This document shows positions 55,301 through 63,265 of a DNA stretch of 64,000 nucleotides, one piece after another. Position 1 is the first letter of the stretch; each line of letters opens with the position of its first letter. The stretch spans positions 11,673,501 through 11,737,500 of the forward strand of contig NC_085121.1 in the NCBI RefSeq assembly GCF_030269925.1, in the 5' to 3' direction. This stretch comes from Bombyx mori. Its lineage: Eukaryota > Arthropoda > Insecta > Lepidoptera > Bombycidae. Below the pieces are notes generated by a model, which was not told where the DNA came from, did no database searches, and was given only the letters and a program-made list of their open reading frames with translations. The translations under genes and the position numbers were made by a program.

Positions 55301-56890
55301 AATCTTATTACATTAAATATACCTGAATTGAGATCCTATCACAAGCCCTCTCCTCGGCATTTAAATTTGATACAAGTTGGTTAATACGCTCATGCATGCG
55401 ATCATGTTCCACTTTCAGTTTCTGTCGTTTATTTTCTAATGCCTGTAAAGTGTTTTTTTAATTTTTAGCTTTGTATAACCAGCAGCTGTTTTTTTTTCCT
55501 CTTTATTCTATCATTTTTGTATTAGCAATTTTTTCTATTTATTATATTATTTTTATTAGTGACTAGCCGTACCCTTCTGCTTTGCTGGCCATTTAAAATT
55601 AACATTATTATTTCTCTCCCCCACCAAGATTTTCATCATTAACGCCCCCGCAACTGGTGTAAGGAGTCCAACACTCATATAAATATTAGCCTATCCATTA
55701 AGTACATGTATTTTCTATATGAATACCAAGTTTCAAGTCAATCGGATGCATGGTTCAGTAGTTATAACAGAACATCCGTGAAAACCACTGTAGATTTATA
55801 TATAGATTATAATTATATATATATTTACATACTTTAGCCTTAGATAAGTCTTGTCTTGTAAACTGCTCTATAGCTGTGATGTCACCAGAATTTCTCTCTA
55901 GAGCAGCTCTCCATTCCTGCAAGGCTCCACGTTCACCACACACCTCAGATTTCAATGTATCAGCCTTTTTTAGCAGACGAGCAATGTTTACTGAAATTTA
56001 AATGAGCAATTACATTACATAGAGATATTGACAGGTTAACATTATGCCCAGACTAAAGGAATATTTGGTACTCAGGTACAAGAAAGAGAAAGTCTTTTGA
56101 ATTCATTAGAACTATGGATTCATTCACGTTCAGATATATTGATATGTTTTAGAGTTTATCACATTAAAATACACATTTAAATATAAATTCTAAAGATGTA
56201 CTTTAAATTTGACTAAAATTTATTTATAATTATGGTCAAATATAGGTATTTACTTTGTAATCTATCAACTCTAGTTCCTATGTCCTTGCATTGTTTCTGA
56301 CAGTCAATAACTCCTCGATCAAGTCCATCTGTTTCACTACAAGCCAACTGCCGTAGTTTAACTTCCTGCTCCAGCTGCTGCTTGTGAGCAAATAGGAGGC
56401 GCTGTGAAATACAAAATCAATGTTAAAGACTTTTATAATGTTCACTGACATTTGTTGCCAAGAAATATCAATTTTATAACATACAGTATTCTCTTGATAT
56501 TCAGAGTGCACAAACTCCTTATACTTATTAAGATCCTCTCTTTTTTGTTGCTGTAGTATAAATGATTCTTTAAGCTGCTGAATTTCATTTTGCCTGAAAT
56601 TTTCATTTTAGCAAATATTGATATCCAAATCCAAAATAGAATAATATAATCAGGACACAGAGAATTAATACTATCACAAGTAAACACTTTTGTCATTAGT
56701 TGTCATCACAGGACCTATCAGCACAATAATTAATAGTAAAATTGTTAACTAATTTATTTTACCTGTTTATAAGAATAGTCTCTAATTCTTGATTTCCGGG
56801 ATTGGCTAATGGAATTCTGATGCCTTGATCCCATCCTAATTTTTCCAATAGTTGAGCCATATAACTCGGGTTTTTTCGTTGTTCACTCAT
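34243..56890 (-). CDS. CCDC39: CCDC39 homologue, 23 coding exons, 941 residues
   Basis: Coding exons in transcript order: 56763-56890, 56485-56593, 56254-56401, 55833-55990, 55323-55442, 54957-55058, 53841-54032, 52937-53062, 52694-52783, 51758-51884, 51119-51207, 50152-50249, 49946-50075, 49271-49465, 46444-46583, 45587-45662, 43406-43565, 42873-43038, 40897-41044, 40148-40311, 36955-36979, 35978-36002, 34243-34352. All junctions are GT-AG and in phase, totalling 2826 nt. CCDC39 and CCDC40 form the 96-nm ruler along flagellar doublets that sets inner-dynein-arm and radial-spoke spacing. Evidence: N-terminal WDQGIRIPLANPGNQELE, the family's opening motif; continuous coiled coil to ~residue 880 with landmarks KRAKELEDMLNEEERY and MNERLVEIRARQD; and a Ser/basic C-terminus ending STRSQKSLR. 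As remembered, the human protein is also 941 residues. Least certain are exons 20-23. Expected site of action is the sperm flagellum. Confidence 0.9.
34362..34589. mobile_element. MITE copy 2, abutting the last CCDC39 acceptor
   Basis: Perfect-looking terminal inverted repeats, ATCGACGCTTGAAAGGCAAA on the left and its complement on the right, enclose ~230 bp. The interior is shared with the copy at 21433-21704 in reverse order. On the minus strand it ends just before TTTACTAG, so its sequence now supplies the pyrimidine tract. Confidence 0.92.
34590..35148. other. Intron sequence of the CCDC39 homologue
   Basis: No separate feature seen. Confidence 0.5.
35149..35584 (+). mobile_element. Bm1 SINE, full length, in CCDC39 intron
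   Basis: AAGTCGTCGTGGCCTAACGG head, B box GTGTTCGAATCCCGC, conserved body, 3' end CACCCATCTAAG plus A tail. It is among the best-preserved copies here. Confidence 0.95.
35668..35888 (-). CDS. Possible alternative terminal exon of the CCDC39 homologue
   Basis: On the minus strand, ACATCGACAG precedes an open frame of 73 codons (begins VRITFNVYVTFEFQNGS, ends LFFAVDLL, stop). The leftover G of the 25-nt exon 35978-36002 joins it in frame as GAT. The predicted tail would be beta-rich and unlike the Ser-rich CCDC39 tail. No AATAAA lies close behind the stop. It could be a chance frame. Confidence 0.25.
35978..36002 (-). CDS. CCDC39: CCDC39 microexon 22 (25 nt)
   Basis: The exon, encoding LVDEIPEQ plus one base, sits between TTAATTTTCAG and GTAAGC. 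Its length and phases fit the neighbouring exons 36955-36979 and 34243-34352 exactly. Confidence 0.65.
36225..36954. repeat. Minisatellite, six GC-rich units of 118 bp
   Basis: Six copies of GGCTACATGGGAGGTGTACG recur exactly 118 bp apart (from ~36263). Only the last junction is 120 bp long because it keeps two extra bases (GGAGAGGCGCC versus GGAGGCGCC). Copies 1-2 carry CGCATCGCGGG and copies 3-6 CGCACCGCGGG; copy 1 has GCGCCAAACTC, and copy 6 alone has CTCGTCC. The array starts immediately behind the 5' splice site of CCDC39 microexon 21, so it is intronic on the minus strand. Because 118 is not a multiple of three, plus-strand ORFs across it shift frame each unit and are artefacts. Confidence 0.93.
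36955..36979 (-). CDS. CCDC39: CCDC39 microexon 21 (25 nt)
   Basis: On the minus strand it lies between GTGCTGTCCAG and GTGAGT. Joined to the two leftover bases (AG) of exon 20 it reads SSSESSRSG and ends in phase 0, as the next exon requires. The Ser-rich content matches the CCDC39 C-terminal tail. Confidence 0.65.
37607..38815 (-). mobile_element. TA-flanked DNA transposon A, decayed
   Basis: Terminal inverted repeats CCGGCAAACTTCTTGAGCA (37608 onward, and complement ending 38814) are flanked by TA at 37605-37606 and 38816-38817, as in Tc1/mariner-type elements. The right end carries TGCGCAGAA and a GC-rich leader; the left end carries GTGGGGGTAAGTTTGCGCAT. A minus-strand transposase remnant lies inside (38215-38520), and an acidic tail remnant near 37910-37960 (DDSNSGDKNSDDDG). 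Confidence 0.85.
38215..38520 (-). pseudogene. Transposase N-terminal remnant of transposon A
   Basis: The frame begins MPRQTGVVFKRKGRKIVYDV and has helix-turn-helix character (TSEATKTSVSTVRCIINEA), typical of the DNA-binding start of Tc1/mariner-like transposases. It stops after ~100 residues. The catalytic DDE region is not readable, so the element is dead. Confidence 0.6.
38893..39596 (+). mobile_element. DNA transposon B, related to A, opposite orientation
   Basis: The ends are inverted CGGCACGTAAcTTGGCAA (left 38895 onward; complement near 39578-39595), with TA at 39597-39598 on the right and a mutated left target. Its left end has TGCGCAGAA and its right end GTGGGGGTAA...GCGCAT, the reverse of element A. 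About 704 bp and internally deleted. Confidence 0.75.
39131..39325 (+). pseudogene. Acidic ORF remnant of transposon B
   Basis: The short frame begins MPGPNTNDHIVDSVTERF and ends LLENDSDDGDK, like the acidic tail remnant of element A. It probably fuses the start and end of a transposase after an internal deletion. Confidence 0.4.
39734..40120 (-). mobile_element. LINE-B variant 3' fragment beside CCDC39 exon 20
   Basis: A poly-T run, GGTGGCCCGAAGG and the shared core GATCCGGCGAGAAACTCAG identify a LINE-B subfamily tail. The right limit is uncertain and lies within tens of bases of the exon 20 donor (40147). Confidence 0.75.
40408..40813 (-). mobile_element. Bm1 SINE with internal deletion
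   Basis: It is reverse-oriented, from a poly-T tail to the tRNA head GGCCACGACAACTTC. About 40 bases around the usual CACGGCAGAAATAGGCAGGG segment are missing. Confidence 0.9.
41434..41740 (-). mobile_element. LINE-B 3' fragment in CCDC39 intron
   Basis: A poly-T run and reverse-complemented LINE-B tail ending near CACTAACGG/GATCGGGAAG. Co-oriented with the host gene. Confidence 0.88.
41741..42872. other. CCDC39 intron sequence
   Basis: No mobile element or other feature recognised. Confidence 0.5.
43101..43289 (+). mobile_element. Bm1 fragment, 3' half
   Basis: It matches the Bm1 body from TTGTGAGCCCGCACGGG to CTATCTAAGCAA with many changes; its tail is now T-rich. An old copy. Confidence 0.75.
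43406..43565 (-). CDS. CCDC39: CCDC39 exon 17
   Basis: It encodes MAAARAELRERGAALDADV through HFMRHLSPLDSD, aligning with the conserved region just after the CCDC39 'YVIKAAQEKEELQ' segment. It is strongly GC-rich. A LINE-B insertion lies about 14 bases upstream of its first base. Confidence 0.85.
43580..43908 (-). mobile_element. LINE-B insertion at the exon 17 acceptor
   Basis: GGGCCGACAGT at 43569-43579 and 43909-43919 is a perfect 11-bp target duplication. The A tail (poly-T here) lies next to the acceptor CCCCAG of exon 17, and the element is co-oriented with the gene. Confidence 0.92.
44071..44485 (+). mobile_element. Bm1 SINE, slightly 5'-truncated
   Basis: It begins within the A-box region, has B box GTGTTCGAATCCCG and a full body, and ends CATCTAAGC with a long A tail. 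Confidence 0.92.
44836..44959 (+). mobile_element. LINE-A 3' tail, 5'-truncated
   Basis: GGTAGGCAGCGGCTTGGCTC to GCAAAGGCAATAAAA plus A tail. TAAGCA flanks both ends as a possible short target duplication. Confidence 0.88.
44960..45586. other. CCDC39 intron sequence
   Basis: Nothing else recognised. Confidence 0.45.
46771..48953 (+). pseudogene. RTE endonuclease/reverse transcriptase remnant
   Basis: 46771-47228 starts the endonuclease (LTIGTFNIRTLKRDED, LGLSEVRREGED). A frameshift leads to 47195-47599 (VVVGDFNAKVG, NEIDFIMADKKR, SAGSDHRLI, stop). 47639-48568 then joins the linker (VRRMVRRDI) directly to post-palm sequence (SESLEDLSRMLNDL, FVYLGQAIQLD, RLKWQWAGHICRASD). The palm with its YADD box is missing by deletion. 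After the Bm1 insertion the end reads VGRPPTRWTDDLVR. It cannot be active. Confidence 0.85.
48549..48792 (-). mobile_element. Bm1 fragment nested in the RTE element
   Basis: A poly-T run and reverse-complemented Bm1 body ending at GGTCCTACCACCA; the tRNA head is absent. It interrupts the RTE coding frame. Confidence 0.92.
49019..49196 (-). mobile_element. Bm1 internal fragment beside CCDC39 exon 14
   Basis: The Bm1 body only (CTTGAGATATGAGTTC to GGTCCTACCAC), without head or A tail, about 75 bases from the exon 14 donor. The loss of the A tail suggests later deletion. Confidence 0.85.
50290..50535. repeat. Lepidopteran dispersed repeat
   Basis: It contains phrases common in moth genomes: TTCGTTAGTCTCCCTAAAA, CGATTTGGCTAATTTTG, GTGGAAGTCCAGAGAAGG and CACTACGCGAAGTGTGCC. 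Class not determined. Confidence 0.6.
50570..50635. repeat. Short tandem-like GTAGGTA/ACATATG repeats
   Basis: ACAACATATGTAGGTA occurs twice with intervening TAGGTAGGTA units. Simple-sequence expansion in a CCDC39 intron. Confidence 0.6.
52129..52312 (+). mobile_element. LINE-B 3' fragment, old
   Basis: CCCACTGAGTTTCTCGCCGG, GGATCTTCTCAGTGGGTTGC and the terminal AATAGCCCCTTAGGCTAC block are recognisable; the A tail has eroded. Confidence 0.82.
52637..52710. repeat. 37-bp tandem duplication spanning the CCDC39 exon 9 donor
   Basis: Two perfect adjacent copies (52637-52673 and 52674-52710) start CTTATACCAAGTACACTTAC and end ATATCTTCTA. Each contains the exon 9 end (GATATGTTGAAC on the minus strand) with its GTAAGT donor. 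Confidence 0.92.
53360..53740 (+). mobile_element. Bm1 SINE with internal deletion
   Basis: Full head (AAGTCGTCGTGGCCTAAAGG, B box GTGTTCGAATCCCGC), part of the central region missing after TTTTTCTAATG, then the standard end CATCTGAGCAATAAAAAAA. Confidence 0.9.
54154..54401 (+). mobile_element. Bm1 fragment, 3' half
   Basis: From TACTGGTGGTAGGACG to CGAAGCAATAAAAAAAAAAA; well conserved with an intact tail. Confidence 0.92.
54822..54920 (+). mobile_element. LINE-A 3' tail, diverged
   Basis: TTGGCTCGGCCCCTGGC, GTGACGGTAACCATTCACCA and GTCTGCCTACATAACAATAA match the LINE-A end with several changes. Confidence 0.85.
55556..55800. repeat. Lepidopteran dispersed repeat
   Basis: TGACTAGCCGTACCCTTCTG, AGCCTATCCATTAAGTACAT, TTTCAAGTCAATCGGATGCA and GTTATAACAGAACATCCGTG are shared by a widespread moth repeat. 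Probably a non-LTR tail. Confidence 0.6.
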
Positions 56891-57004
56891 TTTGTTGTTA
56901 AGAATTTGGAGTTTACTTTATACAATATCTAACAATATCTGAAATAAATATTAAATTAAAGTATTTTATATAATCGATTTTATGTGAATAGCGACAGGTC
57001 AACA

Positions 57005-57052
57005 ATTAACATAGCAACCGTACAAAATCCTTAGTTTATATACATAGCAACC
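57005..57052 (-). promoter_or_regulatory. Tandem X-box-like motifs upstream of CCDC39
   Basis: ATTAACATAGCAAC (57005-57018) and TATACATAGCAACC (57039-57052) share the half-site ATAGCAAC of the RFX X-box; the first also has a partial left half. They lie 115-165 bases upstream of the CCDC39 start codon at 56890. RFX control of axonemal genes is established in animals; binding here is inferred. Confidence 0.45.
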
Positions 57053-57267
57053 AAAGAAGTTTATTATTATTTTAGTCAAAGAAAATACTAAGTATTATTT
57101 GGAATGTTTTGGCATAGCTTCTGACCTTCTATTCTATTCTTCCTTCATATTTACGAGTTTGATAAATTTATATTAATTAGATGTGAACAACATCAAAGAG
57201 CACGGTATATATTATGCTTGCAGTAGCAACAAGACAATCAAAGTAAATTAGTCTGAACTCTGACACT

Positions 57268-57474
57268 TTATTTTTTGTAAAGGCCGCCTTTTCTCTTGAT
57301 GTTTTCACGATCAACAGCTACAAGACCTTGTAGCCTATTTTGAAAATACATACAAATTATTTGTAAAATGATCAATACTGCCAAACAGCACTACTTAACA
57401 CGTTCTTGAATCTCAGCACATGCCCTATTATCCGTTCGCTTGATAATAATGTGACTCGTTCCAAGACGACACAA
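57268..57474 (-). pseudogene. Unidentified coding remnant between CCDC39 and the zinc-finger gene
   Basis: On the minus strand 57474-57391 reads LCRLGTSHIIIKRTDNRACA then EIQERVK and a stop. After ~57 bases with stops, TTTCAAAATAG opens 57334-57268, reading LQGLVAVDRENIKRKGGLYK and K, then a stop overlapping AATAAA. The segments look protein-derived, but I cannot name the family and no clean donor joins them. It is either a broken gene or a tiny two-exon gene whose 5' part is not visible. Confidence 0.3.
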
Positions 57475-57744
57475 TCATTGAGACAAACCATTTGTCACTT
57501 TATTAAGATTATTGATGTCGTGACTATTGATACAAAGCGAGATTTTCATGGCTCCTTGGATTAACGGTCACCATATTCTTGAAAACGGAAAACATATTTT
57601 ATTCCTGGTCGTATCACGACAGGATTTAACCTTAACATCCGTATACACCCATGAGATGTAGAGGGAGATTTAAATCGAGTACAAAAATAATATGTGATTA
57701 CAACTAAATTCTTGAATTCAGCAGCGTCCGTCCATTAAGAATAT

Positions 57745-58340
57745 AACGCTAGCGACCTACTCATATTGAGTGATGCGACTCCGTATGGTTCAATCCAGAG
57801 GACAATTTTTTTAATAACTAAATAAGTAAGTACATATCTAATACATCGTCGAGAACAATTTCCATTAAGAAGGAGTACCATGTAAAAAAAATTCAACCCT
57901 CGAAAAACTACAAGATTGAGTAAGTTTGTCGGAAGTACTCGTTTTCGTATTGGCACAGGTAAACACGGTAGCACTACTACTCTGCCTATTTCTATGATAC
58001 TTCATGGCTTTTTTTTATTGCTTTGATGGGTGGACGAGCTCACAGCCCACCTGGTGTTAAGTGGTTACTGGAGCCCATAGACATCTACGACGTAAATGCG
58101 CCACCCACCTTGAGATATAAGTTCATCTCAAGTATAGTTACAACGGCTGCCCTACCCTTCAAACCGAAACGCATTACTGCTTCACGGCAGAAATAGGCAG
58201 GGTGGTGGTACCTACCCGCGCGAACTCACAAGAGTTCCTATCACCAGTAAGATTGAAAGACGGGACACCGTCGTAATGATATGAGGGCCGATTGAGATTT
58301 TCACCTCGTGTCTCAAGGTAGCTGGCGTCATTCCCGTTGC
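57745..58340 (+). mobile_element. Old SINE related to Bm1, split by a young Bm1
   Basis: The left part holds a worn tRNA head (ATATTGAGTGATGCGACTCC, GGTTCAATCCAGAG) and CTCTGCCTATTTCTATGATA. The right part continues with ACGGGACACCGTCGT and CTCGTGTCTCAAGGTAGCTG. The order of these blocks is that of Bm1, but divergence is far greater than in the other copies. Confidence 0.5.
58009..58249 (-). mobile_element. Bm1 fragment nested in the older SINE
   Basis: Poly-T, then the reverse-complemented Bm1 3' half ending at AGTTCCTATCACCAG. Located 490 bases upstream of the zinc-finger gene start. Confidence 0.92.
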
Positions 58341-58737
58341 GGTGTCAAAAAAGTAGTAGCGAAAAGGGTTTTGTACAAATATTCGTTTGCAGGTCTACGT
58401 AGATTCTTGTGATTTTCACCATTACCTAATTAGATTTTATTAACTGACCAATAAAAAAGTATAGCGAGTGCTTTATAAAGTTTTCATGATTATTCCTAAA
58501 GCACTAGCCCGATTGCATTAAATTAGTTTGTAAGGCTAGTTCTAGATTACAAGGAAATCACATTCGAATATTTATTGCGATAAATTTCAGCAAATGTTTT
58601 GAACTGGTGCCAAAAGAATGATTATGAACATCGGTTTCCAAAAATAACTCATTCGGATTGTAGTTTCGCAGTGGCATGCAGGTCTTTGTTGAAGTTATCT
58701 CGTTTCAAAAATTTCGATGTATTATTGGCACGTGAAA

Positions 58738-61700
58738 ATGAGTGCTAATGTGGCTTCTTTTCCATGCCCAGTATGTACACTGTCGGGTGTTTTTTTTACG
58801 GCACAATCATTAAGAGATAGGCTAATACAAGTTTCGACAAATAAAATTTTGTGTCCAGTTTGTCAAGAAGAGATCATTGGCTTGGATAAGTTAACTATAC
58901 ACTTATTTAGCCACGTTAAGCTTCTGGCAGCGAACGAAAATGTTGATAAGGATCGAGTAAGTGATGTGAAAATTATACCAAAAAAGAAACACGATCTAGT
59001 ACTGCCACAGAAGAAACCAAAACCGTCGACGTCTAAAAATAAACCTCAACCATCAACAGTAAACACGCCGGTGAAGTTCGTCAAGATTTATCCCAAATTT
59101 CCAGTTATATCGTTAAATACTTTACCTATAATAGATATATCACAACTCTCATCGAAAGATTGCATACAACAACGTGAAAAGGTTTTTGTAAAAGCCGAAT
59201 CAGCAGTTTTACAAGCAAACACAGCATGCAATATTTGCGGACTGCAGTTTGTCGATGAGAACATTCTAAAGGTGCACCGATGCTTAATACACAATATTGA
59301 TGACGATGCAAATTCTACAATAACAACATACCAGTGTCACCTGTGCCCAAAGAAATTTAAAATGAGAGGATCTTTGATGGTTCATCTAAGAGTTGCACAT
59401 TTTGGATTTTCGGCGGGAAATAAAAAGTGTCCTGCAGAAAAAACCGAATCAGGAAAATGTGATGAAAAGGATCAAGAGGATAAACCGTTTGCCATGGTTA
59501 AAATTGATAATAAGCAATGGCAGTGTGATGTTTGTCGAAAATGTTTTACTACAAAATATTTTCTAAAGAAACATAAGCGTCTCCATACAGGTTATACTAT
59601 ATTGGTGTTTGTTTTGAGGTAATTCATACTAACAACTTTCATAGACTAAACACTTTAAGCTGTCGCAAGAAAATTAAAACGCTTACATGTTTAACTGATA
59701 TTATATTTACATGGCTTCTTGCTTTTGCACAGTAATGCATGCTGTGTAATTCATTTACTAGGTTAGGCACCTACGCAGAAAATGGAACAGTAGTACGTTT
59801 AGGTACTTTAATGAATATTTGTAACGCGTTTAATCAGAAAATCAGAAAATCAGAAATTAGGATGGAACTATAAACTTTCATTTCTAATATTAGTTAAAGT
59901 AAATAAATACTAGTTTTTACCCGCGGCTTCACTTGCCTTTATGTAGAAAATACCCTACGTCTGGTTTCTGTACCGCTGGTAACGTGTTTGCATGGATGAG
60001 TAATTACGGATGATTGAGTAATTTAAACATGAAAGGGTAGCAAACAAACAATTCGTATTCGCATTAATTCAAGTATGGGAGTATTTATAAGATTTTTTCT
60101 TTAGTACTTTCTGAAAAAAAAAGTTCTTTTTACTAGCATACGTAGGCAGTCGAACAAGCTTAAACATAACTGAGCGAAACCAAAAACCACAAATATTTCT
60201 ACATAAAATTGTCATTACTGTAGTCGCCTGCGATATCACGCATTATCTAGCCTGAGCAACGAACGCACACTGTTACTTATTTTTGTGTGTTTCTATGATC
60301 GATAAAATTTAGTAAATTATCGGCAGTAAAAATTCTTCAACAACTGAATTACTGAATGGAAATAACCGTTCAAAGATTGATTGAGATAATCCTGTCATTT
60401 CCTTATAACATCGCTTCGAGCAGAGTTCATCCCAAACAAAAGGAACCACTGCGCTCATCTACAGCGCTTTTTATAGGGCTATGATGTTCCTCTTGAAACA
60501 AAGTCTAAGAAGAGCTTACAGCGGTGGATGGTGGTTTGGCTATGCATCTGGCATTGCTGATGCCATTAATGACGGTAAACAAATATCGTGTGAACCACTG
60601 GCTGGTACATATGTCTTCAAACCAATAAAAACCTTTCACGTGTTTTAATTATGTGTGTTCCATTTTATTTAATCAACATTTTCTTTTATAAATACAGGAG
60701 AAACTCCGTACGCTTGCACCCAATGCAACAAAACATTTACGTTCCAACAATCATATCATAAACATCTTCTATATCATAATGATGAAAAGCCTCATATATG
60801 CAACTACTGTGGTCGAGCTTTTAAAGAACTATCAACGTTACACAATCATCAGCGAATACACACTGGGGAAAAACCGTTTTCATGTGAAACTTGTGGTAAG
60901 TTCTTAGTTTTTTATTTAGTTCTATAACTAATTACAAAAATTAATTTAAGACCAATATGATTATAATTATTCAGAATTAATTAAGCGACGTTTCTAACAT
61001 ACGGCAACCTAACGATAGAAAGAGCACGTTCAATGACCGGCCACACATGTAAAATAAAAACATCGTATTATACGAAAACACAAGTTTTATTGGAAAGCGA
61101 TCACGAAAACGAAGACAACAGATTGATAATACGATAGAAATAAAAATAATGCTCGTAAATATATTAATTATGCGTTAAATATATAAGTATTTTTGTCAAG
61201 CTTTATTAGCCAACAGTCTACTGTGTTCCTCTAACCAGGTGACGGGGCAACGCACAGCCGCCGTCACCCAAAATATGTCTTGTGGGATCGTCCGGATCCA
61301 CTCTCTGCGCTTTTAGGTTCCTCAAGCAATGTTCACCGTCCTCGTCGAAAAGTTCATCGAGCGAACTTACCCATAGACTTAGCCCACTTTTTCGCCGAAT
61401 TTTGTCAATGGGTCGCGATTCCGATCCGGTGGGAGATTCGGCGCAGCACTGCTCATGCTACGCCTATTGTTAACAAATTTTCTCAGCTGAACCCGTGAGC
61501 TCACCTACCCGTCCTGGCGTAGCTGGTCTCCTCGGCTATAAGCGAATAGAAAAAAAATCCCCTTTTGGCTTCGGGAATGGTCCTTTACAACTTTGACACG
61601 AAACTTGTTTGTATCAAAACAGTGACATATCTTCACTTGAACTTACAGGTAAATGTTTTCGTCAAAGAGTCTCATATTTAGTGCACAGGAGAATCCACAC

Positions 61701-63265
61701 CGGCGTTATGCCTTACAAATGTACGGCGTGTGAAAAAAGCTTTCGGTACAAGGCAAGTGAATTATTTATTAGCCTACAAATTTATCAAATGCAAAGGAAT
61801 TATGCGCAATCCTCACCCTACTGTTGACAAAATCAATAAGCTATAATCAATTTCATTCTAGAACACACTTCTTGTCACGTATCATTATAGCTCACCAACG
61901 ACTGCTGTTTTTGCGGTTATTTTTAACCACGTTATTTTTCATTACATGATAATTTATGCACTGAAATCGTCTGACTGAAAAATATGTGACACACATACTA
62001 TCTAATAAGTATTATATAGGAATATTAATTTAATTAATATGTAATACATTTAATATATAATATATATTTAATTCAGTTTAATTCGAATTCTGCGCATACA
62101 TTCTATACGAAGCAACTGATTGACGACCCTTGGGATATTTGTTCCAAAGATACTGACTCCAGCCGGGAATATAAACTGTAGTCAGATATAGTGAACCGAT
62201 AAGCCAACGCAACAAGACATTGGCAATCGTAATTGAAAAATTAACAAAAAACGTTTATTCTTTAATGGTATATTGTAGACCCGCAAGATTTAATACCATT
62301 ATTCTGCCTATTTCGGTGGTGAAGTTATCAGGAATTTAGGTTTAAAGAGGATCGGAGAGGAGTAGTACATCTTAGAGTATGCTAGGATTCAAATCCCGCG
62401 AGGAGACTTCTTCTAAGGAATATGCACTTAAGACGTTTCACAAACGTCTTTCATAATGAACGAAAAACATCGTATTATAGAAAAAATAGAGAACTCGTAA
62501 AAATTATTAATTCTCGTAATGACTGGTGGAACGTATTGTAAATTTGCAGGCGAATTAGCCATATGTCTGACTTTGATCTCATGTCTCAGGTGGGTGCGGC
62601 ATTCTTGGCCATAGACTATTAAATCGAAACCATTTAAAACCAGCTAGGTTGTGACCAACTCCATCCAGAGCAATAAATGTAACGTTGTTCTATAGTATTT
62701 TGTTAATATTAATATACTGACTACTTCTTATGTTATTTGACAATGATCTTTCAAGGTTTCACAAAGAACACACAAGTGTCAGGCTCAACCGCCAGGAACT
62801 GTTGTGCGCCAAGTGGGTAATCTTGTTGAAAAACTTAAAAAGAAATGTGCAGATTCTTCGACATCAAACGACAAGGAAGAGCGAAGTAATCATGATAATT
62901 ACTTTAGAGAAGTTTCAAAAGCAAACGCTGAACTAGTTCTCAGCGGTGCTAAACTATCTTTAGATGATATGGAAGCTGACAATTTTAATCTCATCAATGA
63001 CACATTCAACCGAAACGTGCCTGAACAAATTACAGAATTAAAGAGTCCGACTCAAATGACGAAAAACAATAAAATCGCACCTTGCTTGGATTCCAACTTA
63101 GAGGAGTTAATGGACAGTATTCCTCTTGTAGACAAAAACATGCCATCACCATCCGAAATCTTAAAAAAATTATGTCTTTCCAAAGATGAAGATTACTCGC
63201 TGTCACCAGATAAAACATGTGAAAACGACTTCGAGATTTATAAAGATATTGATAAATATTTATGA
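58738..63265 (+). CDS. C2H2 zinc-finger protein, four exons, 554 residues
   Basis: Exons are 58738-59590, 60698-60895, 61649-61752 and 62756-63265; phases agree and the sum is 1665 nt. The start at 58738 has A at -3; an in-frame ATG seven codons upstream (58717) has a poorer context. Eight C2H2-type fingers follow: CPVC-H-H at ~39-59, then CNIC (~164), CHLC (~200), CDVC (~263), CTQC, CNYC, CETC and a final CTAC...THKC (C2HC). The last five form a tandem block with HTGEKPF-type linkers, the usual DNA-binding mode. The region between the first and second fingers is lysine/proline-rich; the C-terminal 150 residues are acidic and finger-free. It is probably a nuclear transcription factor; targets are unknown. 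Intron 3 uses a GC donor. Each intron contains repeats. Divergent from CCDC39. Confidence 0.88.
60515..60633 (+). mobile_element. LINE-A-like 3' tail, old
   Basis: CTGGCATTGCTGATGCC, GACGGTAAACAA and AACCAATAAAAACC preserve the order of LINE-A tail blocks in zinc-finger intron 1, with heavy divergence. Confidence 0.6.
61239..61558 (+). mobile_element. LINE-B 3' fragment in zinc-finger intron 2
   Basis: GTGACGGGGCAACGCACAGC, the GGTCGCGATTCCGATCCGGT core and the terminal GAGCTCACCTACCCGTCC ... GCGAATAGAAAAAAAA are present. Co-oriented with the gene and ends ~90 bases before exon 3. Confidence 0.88.
61753..61758 (+). other. GC 5' splice site of zinc-finger intron 3
   Basis: CAAG is followed by GCAAGT, the consensus form of a GC-AG donor. 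The next GT (at 61757) would add four bases and produce a frameshift and an early stop in exon 4. Confidence 0.8.
62370..62680 (+). mobile_element. Old SINE related to Bm1 in zinc-finger intron 3
   Basis: GATTCAAATCCCGCGAGGAG (B-box side), CGTAATGACTGGTGGAACG, GTCTCAGGTGGGTGCGGCAT and CCAGAGCAATAAA follow the Bm1 block order at low identity. Confidence 0.6.
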
